The notes beneath the pieces were generated by a model that did not search any database, was not told where the DNA came from, and saw only the letters and a list, made by a program, of their open reading frames with translations. Below are positions 1 to 6,814 of a DNA stretch of 39,404 nt, piece by piece. The first letter of the stretch is position 1. Each line of letters opens with the position of its first letter. The position numbers were made by a program, and so were the translations under genes. The DNA comes from an uncultured bacterium. Its GTDB lineage: Bacteria > Bacillota_I > Bacilli_A > RFN20 > CAG-826. Where the stretch lies: assembly GCA_949285325.1 (NCBI GenBank), contig CASDYZ010000058.1, positions 1 to 39,404 on the forward strand, read 5' to 3'.

Positions 1-223
1 GATCTAATCTAAAGGTAGAAAAAATTTTATTCAAAAATTGGTCATTATTTAAATCACAAATTTCATCTCTTAATTCCAAACATTTAATCCTATCTTTAAC
101 AAAAGGAAAAACATCATTCCCCTTTTTATTTTGGTAAGAAAAAGATTCTAAATCATGGTCCTTGATATCTTTTAAAAATGAAAAGAAAATGTGATTTACA
201 TTAATCGTTTTTTGATTTTTCAT
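1..223 (-). CDS. Unknown protein, N-terminal 74 residues (cut by window edge)
   Basis: A minus-strand frame opens at ATG 223 and stays open to the window edge. It begins MKNQKTINVNHIFFSFLKDI and is rich in charged residues and Phe/Leu, with no signal peptide, so a soluble protein is likely. Its start lies inside the last 23 bases of the GH29 gene in another frame, which suggests translational coupling. The Shine-Dalgarno is weak (AAGAAAAGCG, about 12 bases upstream). I do not recognise the family. The frame could be chance, but 74 stop-free codons with protein-like composition and the operon-style overlap favour a real gene. It is the third member of the operon with the STAND NTPase and the fucosidase. 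Confidence 0.6.
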   Translation of the reverse strand, partial: MKNQKTINVNHIFFSFLKDIKDHDLESFSYQNKKGNDVFPFVKDRIKCLELRDEICDLNNDQFLNKIFSTFRLD

Positions 224-1238
224 ATAATTCGTTCGCTTTTCTTAAAATAACTTCTGCTTGATAAGGGATCCTGCCAAGCCAATCAGGACCAACATTTAAT
301 AAATAGTTAATTCCAAGTTTTTCTAATTTTTGTCGATTGGCGACAATTTGTTCAGGACTTTTATAATTTGAATCGAGAGCGGAATATCCCCATGATTTAT
401 TTAGTGTGCCGGCGGATTCATATAATCCATATGGGCTATATTTAAATCCATAGATAGAATTATTATCTTGCTCTTCTTTATTTATTTTTTCAATTTTATC
501 AGGTATTTCATTATCGCCTAGTGTAACATAATCAAATTCACCATTGCCTAATCGAGAATTGATTAAACAATCTGGCTGATATTTTTTAACTAAGTCGTAG
601 ATTATTTTGCTATGTTTTTTTGTCGAGTCTAATGGCATATCAAACCAAAACAAAAATAAATCTCCATAATTAGTTAACAATTCTTTTATTTGGGGTATCA
701 TTTTTTCTTTAAAACAAACATCAAAATCTTTATCTTCGTTGCTAGGGAAATCCCATCTATTATCCCAAGTTTCGCCAGCAGAATAAGCTGGATCGGCATT
801 AAAACCTCCGCCATCCTTTTCGTGCCAATCGATGACTTGTGAATAATAAAGTCCAAATTTTAAGCCATATTTCTTACAAGCGTCCGCCATATCTTTGATA
901 ATATCTCTTTTGTATGGCGAGGCTTTGGTAATAGTAAAATCACTATATTTAGAATCAAAAAGCGCGAAGCCTTCGTGGTGTTTGCTCGTCATCACAATAT
1001 ATTTAAATCCACATTCAACCGCAAATTTACAAATGTAATCCGCGTCAAAATATATAGGGTTAAATATGTGTGCTAATTTTTCCATTTCTGAGTTAGGAAT
1101 TTTTTGTTCGCACTGAATCCATTCGGCGTAATTAGGTCCTTTTCTATTTAAATATTGTCCACCTAATAAGCTATATAGACCAAAATGAATCATCATGCCG
1201 TATTTAGATTGTTTAAAGAAAGTTTTATTGTCCGCCAT
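201..1238 (-). CDS. Alpha-L-fucosidase, glycoside hydrolase family 29
   Basis: A GH29 retaining alpha-L-fucosidase of 345 residues that would release L-fucose from glycans or small fucosides. Visible motifs are HFGLYS at 18-23, KHHEGF at 86-91 (usually KHHDGF), LFWFDMP with the likely nucleophile Asp200, and the C-terminal LLNVGPDWLGRIP at 313-325. These cover the whole catalytic barrel. There is no signal peptide and no C-terminal carbohydrate-binding domain, so it should act in the cytoplasm on imported oligosaccharides or an internal substrate. The start at 1238 is preceded by GGGGGT, which lies in the end of the NTPase gene. The two genes overlap by 14 bases, so translation is probably coupled. 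No sugar transporter or fucose catabolic gene is visible nearby. The family call is firm; the physiological substrate is unknown. Confidence 0.93.
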   Translation of the reverse strand: MADNKTFFKQSKYGMMIHFGLYSLLGGQYLNRKGPNYAEWIQCEQKIPNSEMEKLAHIFNPIYFDADYICKFAVECGFKYIVMTSKHHEGFALFDSKYSDFTITKASPYKRDIIKDMADACKKYGLKFGLYYSQVIDWHEKDGGGFNADPAYSAGETWDNRWDFPSNEDKDFDVCFKEKMIPQIKELLTNYGDLFLFWFDMPLDSTKKHSKIIYDLVKKYQPDCLINSRLGNGEFDYVTLGDNEIPDKIEKINKEEQDNNSIYGFKYSPYGLYESAGTLNKSWGYSALDSNYKSPEQIVANRQKLEKLGINYLLNVGPDWLGRIPYQAEVILRKANELYEKSKND

Positions 1239-4200
1239 TTTTACCCCCTGCTAAGTTTTTAAATTCTAATATATAAGACGCGATGTGTGGATTATTCTTT
1301 TCAGTTTCAGACAAAGATAAGTAAAAATCATTAATTTTATTTTCATAAAGTTCAATATTTTCTTTATCGTTAGAATGTAAATAGTATTCATATAAACTAA
1401 TTAATAAGGCGAGAAAAGATTCTTTGTCTTCATACTTTTTATACTCTTTAATGTAATTTAAATCATCTTGAAGATTATTTTTGATTAAAGCAAAATCGTC
1501 TTTATTAAATTTTTTAGAAACAGTCAGTGTCTTAATTAAAAATATATACGATTTTATTAAATCGGAAGGATAAACTTTTGATCCATTTCGAATACACACC
1601 GATGATTGCTTAATAGCGGTTTTAATATATTTTAAAGCGGTGCCAAAATCATTTTGATCTCGATAAAAATAAAACCAACACAAATTTATAAATGGATAAG
1701 TTCTATCTTTTAATTCAGAACTATCACAACTATCGATTTCTTTTTCTACATATTCTAAAATACTTTTTTGAAGATCATAATCTTTGCACGAATTTGCTAT
1801 ATTTGCTAGACATACATTTTCAGATAATAGTTGGATTTTACTGACAATATTAGGGGCAGTTTTATTAATTTCGGTTTGAATAGCAAATGCATCCTTATAT
1901 AAATTAAGTGCGGCCAAATTATCCCCCACTCTCCATCTTAATGTCGAGTAATAAGATAAAAATTGAGCGTACTGAAATTTATTTTCTATATTTAATTCTT
2001 TCATCACATTTTCATTTTTATATAGTGTATAAGCTTTGCTGAAATAATATTCACTTAAATTATAATTATTAATGACTAATTCGTTAAAACCAACATTGCT
2101 TAAGACTAAACAAATTTTAATTTTTTCTTTTACATCGAATTCAAAAATATCTTCGACATATCTCTCGATGTTTTTTAAAATATTTAGTTCTTGTATGATT
2201 AAATTTGTCTTCCTGCTCCAATCAAATGATAGAGGCAAGTTTAATAAACTCAAAAATATTTCTTTTGCGAATTTAGAGTCTTTCTTAGCAAAATAATTTA
2301 TCAATGAATTAAAACAGGCAAAATATGATATGTCCTCATCGTTAGAATAATCAAAATCTGCTTTTGAAAGCTCAATTATCCTAACAGCGATATTTTTCAT
2401 CAAATTATCTATTTCACTAGTAAATATCTTATAAATCGCTTTTCTTTGACTGGCGTGACTCAAACAGAAATATGTCCCTTTATCTTCCCTTTCAGTGTCG
2501 AGAAATAGTTTCAAAGAATTGACAAATCCTAGAAAGGCAAAATTTAAATTATTATTGCTAGATAACACTGCGAGCTCTTTTAACGACAAAGGCCTATCAG
2601 CGATAGTTAAACAACAAAGAACATTAATAAATTTAGAATAATATTTACCACCGTAGAAATTCTTTAAATTCTTAAAATATATTTCATACATGTTCTCATC
2701 AAAAGATAAAGCGCTGATATCAATCTCTTCTTTCGCCCCATTCCGTATCTTATCTGAAACGTTGATAGTTAATAATTCTTTTATTAAAGACAAATTGAGC
2801 ATTGTTTTGTTGTTAAGTTGAGTAAATTTTGCATCAGTAATCTTATAATCAATTTTTGGTTTAGCATTATTTCTTTTAATAAAAAGAAGTAATTTCTTAA
2901 TGATGTGCATATCAAAGAAATTTTTAGCAAATTTTAAATAGTTTTCATCTGTTGAAATAAATGTTGTCTTTTCACCTTCAAACTTACGTATAAAATTACG
3001 ACAAAAATTTGAAATTTTATCGTTATCATCAGTTGTTCTTGAAGTAATTAAAACAAAAATATCATCATCTAAATCTTGTTCTTGAGGAATAAAATCTGAA
3101 ATGTTGTAACCTTCTTGTTCACTCATTTCATCTAGACCATCAAAAATAAATAAAAGCTTGGTTGATGAATAATATTTTTTCTTATACTCATTTAAAAAAT
3201 TAGCAAATTCTTTTTTAGGATTATCAGTGTTGATATTTAATCTAATAGAGGCATTGGCTAAAGTGTGCCCAACGCTAATTTTTCTAAAAACATCTTCGAC
3301 ATAAATTGAAAAGTCATTAATACGAGAATTATATGTTGAGTTGATATAAAACGCTTTGACGGTCAAATCTTCGATGTTGATGTTATTTAATGAGAATGGA
3401 TCTAGACCTTTGACAAAGAAACTTTTCCCCATCCCTTTTCCCATCAAAAGCATAAATACTTTTTTATTAGACGATATTTTACTCTTTAGCCAGTCTACTA
3501 AATAAGATGGTTCTAGATATTCGCCCGAGTTTAATAATTCTTCACATAAGTTTCTTTCTTCTACTGAATAAGTTTCAAAATTTGCACTATTATTGTTTGC
3601 AATAATGTTTTCCATATAAAGATTATTAAATTCTTTAATTTCAAGAGATTCTTTTAAACTGTTGATATATTCAATTAAATCTGTTCTTTTAATTTTTTGT
3701 ATGTATCTGTCAAATAAATATATTCCATCATTCCTAAGATCAAAGAAAGGATAAAGAGACAATGTTTCTTTTCCAATTTGCAAAAACAATTTGCCGCCAT
3801 ATTTAGAAAAATCACAATTAGGGCCCACTAATTCTTCATTTTTATCATCGATAAATTGAATTTTATCAAATAAATTTTGATGTTCGCTTAAAAATTTAGT
3901 AATTTCTTCAATGTGGTTAGCCGCATCATCATATAATGTTTCATCATTTATTTGTTTTGTTGCCCCGTGGGCAATCATACTGTTTCTCCAATAGACAATA
4001 TCACCATTTTTATTAGAATTAACTAATTTCCTAACTGAGGCAACTAAATCAATAATGTCAGTATTAAATTGAGTACCATCATAATTTTCTTTTAAAGCAT
4101 CATAGGCTAGATTTAATAAATACCGCCAATCACCGAGGGACAATGGTTTTGATAATAAATAACAAACTAATTCTTTAGCTTTTGAAACAACATCTTTTTT

Positions 4201-4485
4201 TAATAAATACGCGGTTGAAATAAGCACAGGTATACGAATTAAAATCTCATATATGTCTTTAATTTGAAACACTATGCCATAAATTTGTTTTTTCTCTAAT
4301 AAATTAGATAAAATACTATATTCTTCAGCAAAAACAGCGTTCACATTATTCACCAGTTTTGCGTCATAATATTTTTTTGAAGATAATAAAATCTCATCCC
4401 ACTCTCTTTCACAAAGAGGGCACATATAATGTTTATTATTCATCTCGAGCGATTCATCGCAGTTTGGACAAGATATTTTTTTCAT
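1225..4485 (-). CDS. STAND/NACHT-like P-loop NTPase with zinc ribbon, HEPN-like region and C-terminal helical repeats
   Basis: A 1086-residue multidomain protein. Residues 6-25 form a zinc ribbon (CPNC-x12-CPLC). A helical region at about 50-205 carries WRNSMIAH (Arg167 to His173), an R-x5-H pattern like the active-site motif of HEPN ribonuclease domains. A STAND-type NTPase follows: Walker A GKGMGKS at 349-355, Walker B LLFIFDGLDE at 444-453, and ITSRT at 480-484. Beyond about residue 640 the protein is helical with TPR-like character (for example SEYYFSKAYTLY). No transmembrane segment is seen. Known STAND proteins are signal-sensing switches, many of them in antiviral or programmed-death systems. 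Here the repeats would be the sensor and the HEPN-like part the effector, which is inference. A weak Shine-Dalgarno (AAAGAAAG) precedes the ATG. It leads an operon with the fucosidase and an insertion sequence sits about 100 bases upstream. A regulator rather than a defence gene is possible. Confidence 0.8.
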   Translation of the reverse strand: MKKISCPNCDESLEMNNKHYMCPLCEREWDEILLSSKKYYDAKLVNNVNAVFAEEYSILSNLLEKKQIYGIVFQIKDIYEILIRIPVLISTAYLLKKDVVSKAKELVCYLLSKPLSLGDWRYLLNLAYDALKENYDGTQFNTDIIDLVASVRKLVNSNKNGDIVYWRNSMIAHGATKQINDETLYDDAANHIEEITKFLSEHQNLFDKIQFIDDKNEELVGPNCDFSKYGGKLFLQIGKETLSLYPFFDLRNDGIYLFDRYIQKIKRTDLIEYINSLKESLEIKEFNNLYMENIIANNNSANFETYSVEERNLCEELLNSGEYLEPSYLVDWLKSKISSNKKVFMLLMGKGMGKSFFVKGLDPFSLNNINIEDLTVKAFYINSTYNSRINDFSIYVEDVFRKISVGHTLANASIRLNINTDNPKKEFANFLNEYKKKYYSSTKLLFIFDGLDEMSEQEGYNISDFIPQEQDLDDDIFVLITSRTTDDNDKISNFCRNFIRKFEGEKTTFISTDENYLKFAKNFFDMHIIKKLLLFIKRNNAKPKIDYKITDAKFTQLNNKTMLNLSLIKELLTINVSDKIRNGAKEEIDISALSFDENMYEIYFKNLKNFYGGKYYSKFINVLCCLTIADRPLSLKELAVLSSNNNLNFAFLGFVNSLKLFLDTEREDKGTYFCLSHASQRKAIYKIFTSEIDNLMKNIAVRIIELSKADFDYSNDEDISYFACFNSLINYFAKKDSKFAKEIFLSLLNLPLSFDWSRKTNLIIQELNILKNIERYVEDIFEFDVKEKIKICLVLSNVGFNELVINNYNLSEYYFSKAYTLYKNENVMKELNIENKFQYAQFLSYYSTLRWRVGDNLAALNLYKDAFAIQTEINKTAPNIVSKIQLLSENVCLANIANSCKDYDLQKSILEYVEKEIDSCDSSELKDRTYPFINLCWFYFYRDQNDFGTALKYIKTAIKQSSVCIRNGSKVYPSDLIKSYIFLIKTLTVSKKFNKDDFALIKNNLQDDLNYIKEYKKYEDKESFLALLISLYEYYLHSNDKENIELYENKINDFYLSLSETEKNNPHIASYILEFKNLAGGKNGGQ

Positions 4486-4595
4486 AACTTTCTTTATTTT
4501 ACCCCATATTTTTAAAATAAAAAACTATCTAAGTTTAACTTTTCTTGCACTGTGAATTCTTAAAGTAAATTCCGCTTTTTACCAAAAGCTCGGTA

Positions 4596-4606
4596 CTTTT
4601 ACACTT
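4596..4606 (+). repeat. Left terminal inverted repeat core of the insertion sequence
   Basis: CTTTTACACTT here is the exact reverse complement of 6560-6570. The bases around it match only partly, so the full inverted repeat is longer but imperfect. Confidence 0.75.
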
Positions 4607-4615
4607 TAACTAATG

Positions 4616-4627
4616 GTTTACCATAAA
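4616..4627 (+). repeat. Subterminal direct repeat GTTTACCATAAA, left copy
   Basis: The same 12 bases occur in the same orientation at 6537-6548 near the other end. The related words TTTATGGTATAC and TATGGTAAC (opposite orientation) lie at about 4700-4720, and GTTTTACCATTG at about 6525-6537. Clusters of one word near both ends are what transposase binding sites look like, but this is inference. Confidence 0.55.
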
Positions 4628-4739
4628 AATTTGATGTTTTTTAAGGATTTAGGCTATGCCTAATTTTTTTTATTTATTTTACAAAATCTCTTGTTAATTT
4701 ATGGTATACTATGGTAACTATATACATGAGGAAAATTAT

Positions 4740-6516
4740 ATGAGATTAAGTACGATAAAAAAGAAAAACGATACGTTTTATTATGTGATTGAATCACTTC
4801 CTGGTGGTTCTAGTAGAATATATGAAGTTATTGGTAAACATTCTGAATTATTAAAGATATGTGATGATCCTGTCCAATATGCTAAAAATAGAGTAGATGA
4901 AATAAATAAGTCGATGCAAAAAGATATTATGATTTTTAATGAATATATCGATTTTAGTGAGCCTATTCCCAACAATGATTTAATAAGTTCTAAATCATTA
5001 ACTAAGAATATTGGTTGGTTATATTTAAATGAAATAATTAAAAGTTTAGAGATAGATGAATTTTTTAAAAAAATCAAAGGTAAACAAAAATATGATTTAT
5101 CTTCGATTAATAGATACTTATTAATAAATCAAATCTTAAATCCAGGTTCTAAGTTGTATGCATGGGAAAATATTGATAGATAATGGGTATCGGTAAATAT
5201 GATTTGCATCAATCTTATCGCTTTTTATCTAACTTAGATCAATGTAAAGAAGAATTACAAGCTTATCTATTTCAAAAGACTAAAAACATCGTAGATTTAG
5301 ATACAAGTGTTTTAATGTATGACTTAACAAACTTTTATTTTGAAACAGAAGATGAAGACATTGATTTTTTAGATGAAGATAATATTCTTCAATATGGATT
5401 TAGAAAATATGCAAAAAGTAAAGAAAATAGACCAAATCCTATCGTTCATATGGGATTATTTATCGATAATAATGGAATACCTATTTCTTTTACTGTTGAA
5501 AAAGGAAATACAAATGAGCAAGAAACTGTGTTACCTATTGAGACTAGAATAATTAAAGATTATAACGAATCTAATTTTATTTATTGCTCGGATGCTGGAT
5601 TAAATTCATATGCGATTAGATTTTTTAACATGATTAAAAAAAGACATTATGTTGTTACTCACTCACTTAAAAAAACAGAGGAAAAAGAAAGAAAACTAAT
5701 CTTTAAAGATTTAAACTGGAAATTTAAAGACAATGATGAAAGTGTTTCCTTAATTAAATTTAAAGAAATATGCGATAAAGTTATTGATGGTAAAGATTTA
5801 ACTATAGAAGAAGAAGAAATAATTAAAAGAGATATCATCTATAAAGAATTTCCTACTACACATAAAGTTGATATGTCTAAACTTTTTAAAGGTATAAACG
5901 GTAAGATAGATATTGACGAAACAATCTATGTTACTTTCAGTGCAAAGTTTTATCTATACCAAAAAAATCTTTAATAAACAACTTTCTAGGGCTACAAACT
6001 GGTTAGAAAAAGGAATAGAAAAAAGAAAGATATTTCACAAGCGAAGGAGTAATCGCAATAGAAAAAGAAAAAAGTATCGATAATAGAGTCGTTGATAATG
6101 AAAAAGAATTTCATGGATTTTACGCAGTTGCAACAGACACCGATAAGCCGATAAAAGAGATATTAAAAATTAATAGCAATAGATGGCTGATAGAATATTG
6201 TTTTAGAATATTAAAATCTTTTTTTGAAACTAGACCAATGTACGTCTATAAAGAAGAACATATAAGAGGACATCTAACAATATGTTATGAAGCACTTCTT
6301 GTCTTTCAAATATTATCTAAAGAACTTGATGAATTAGGAGTACATTATTCCATCAAAGCAATAATAGAAACATTGAAAAATATGAACATTATTAATCATA
6401 AAGACAAATATTATGAGACATTATATACAGATTCAAAAGTTCTTCGTTCATTAGAAGAAATATTTAATTTAAAGCTTGATAAAGAACACTATAGGATAAA
6501 GAGATTTCAAAAATAA
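4740..6516 (+). pseudogene. IS1634-like DDE transposase, frameshifted
   Basis: Four consecutive pieces in different frames together make one IS4-superfamily transposase. Piece one (4740-5183) starts MRLSTIKKKNDTFYYV after GAGG and holds the N-terminal region. Piece two (5183-5974) carries the first catalytic Asp in YDLTNFYFE and the second in YCSDAGLNS. A short third piece (about 5966-6081) reads NKQLSRATNWLEKGIEKR. The last piece (about 6045-6516) carries the glutamate in RWLIEYCFR and the conserved tail. Breaks are at TAATG 5181-5185, at an A7 run near 5960-5966, and near 6030-6045, where about 20 residues also seem to be missing by comparison with my memory of the family. All catalytic positions survive but no single intact product can be made. 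Confidence 0.87.
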
Positions 6517-6536
6517 ATTATCGATGTTTTACCATT

Positions 6537-6548
6537 GTTTACCATAAA
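6537..6548 (+). repeat. Subterminal direct repeat GTTTACCATAAA, right copy
   Basis: Identical to 4616-4627 and in the same orientation. It lies just inside the right terminal inverted repeat and next to a second, related ACCAT word. Confidence 0.55.
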
Positions 6549-6559
6549 TTACATTGGGC

Positions 6560-6570
6560 AAGTGTAAAAG
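6560..6570 (+). repeat. Right terminal inverted repeat core of the insertion sequence
   Basis: AAGTGTAAAAG is the exact complement of the left copy at 4596-4606 and marks the right end of the element. Confidence 0.75.
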
Positions 6571-6698
6571 ACGGGATAGTATTTTAAGCGATTACATAAA
6601 CAAAAACCGCCCAACCCTACTATCGGCAATAGAATCAAATGGTCTTTTATTATGCTTTGGTAAATATGCTCTTCGGTGTGTTTATGCTCGCTTCAATC

Positions 6699-6775
6699 TG
6701 GTCGGGACGACAAGATTCGAACTTGCGACCTCTTGGTCCCGAACCAAGCGCACTACCAAGCTGTGCTACGTCCCG
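6699..6775 (-). tRNA. tRNA-Pro (anticodon CGG), CCA encoded
   Basis: A full cloverleaf can be folded by eye on the minus strand. The acceptor arm CGGGACG pairs with CGTCCCG. The D arm GCAC/GTGC encloses a GG-containing loop. The anticodon arm CTTGG/CCAAG has loop TTCGGGA. The T arm GCAAG/CTTGT encloses TTCGAAT. The discriminator is A and CCA is encoded. The loop gives anticodon CGG (plus-strand 6739-6741) with G37, as expected for proline tRNAs. It reads CCG, a rare codon in such an AT-rich genome, so a TGG isoacceptor must exist elsewhere. It follows polC by 28 bases and its 3' end faces the insertion sequence and the STAND operon, the usual geometry for an island next to a tRNA. No second copy of the tRNA 3' end was seen in the window. 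Confidence 0.95.
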
Positions 6776-6785
6776 ATTGATAAAT

Positions 6786-6814
6786 ATTTTATAAATTTAA
6801 AGATTAAAAATCAA
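6786..6814 (-). promoter_or_regulatory. Sigma-A-type promoter for tRNA-Pro, inside the end of polC
   Basis: On the minus strand, TTGATT (6809-6814), a 17-base spacer and TAAAAT (6786-6791) predict a start about 3-4 bases before the tRNA. The -35 box lies in the last polC codons (the Phe-Asp-Phe-stop region). No terminator separates polC from the tRNA, so read-through may also contribute. Confidence 0.6.

Larger units (their letters stand above)
4592..6574 (+). mobile_element. Degenerate insertion sequence, IS1634-like (IS4 superfamily)
   Basis: About 2 kb between imperfect terminal inverted repeats. The left end carries CTTTTACACTT at 4596-4606 and the right end its exact complement at 6560-6570. 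Further in, GTTTACCATAAA occurs at both ends. It holds one transposase gene broken into several frames. No clear target-site duplication is seen at the flanks (CGGTA on the left, ACGGG on the right), so exact ends are uncertain by a few bases and the copy may have suffered flanking change. It lies between tRNA-Pro and the STAND NTPase operon, upstream of that operon, and may have separated it from an original promoter. It is probably no longer mobile by itself. Confidence 0.85.

Noticed and set aside
5175-5190. Programmed frameshift making the transposase from two overlapping frames (TAATG)
   Set aside because: Two further breaks downstream cannot be explained this way, and no slippery heptamer was seen at this junction; decay is simpler.
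4577-6663. Longer inverted repeat TTTACCAAAAGC / GCTTTGGTAAA flanking the insertion sequence
   Set aside because: The match is short and imperfect, lies outside the terminal repeats at unequal distances and is likely chance in A/T-rich DNA.
1-6698. Second copy of the tRNA-Pro 3' end as an island attachment site
   Set aside because: No copy of the tRNA T-arm/acceptor sequence was found; a boundary could only be beyond the window.
6575-6698. Small gene or terminator downstream of tRNA-Pro
   Set aside because: No open frame with a ribosome site, and only a three-base stem (CCG/CGG) precedes the T run, too weak to call.
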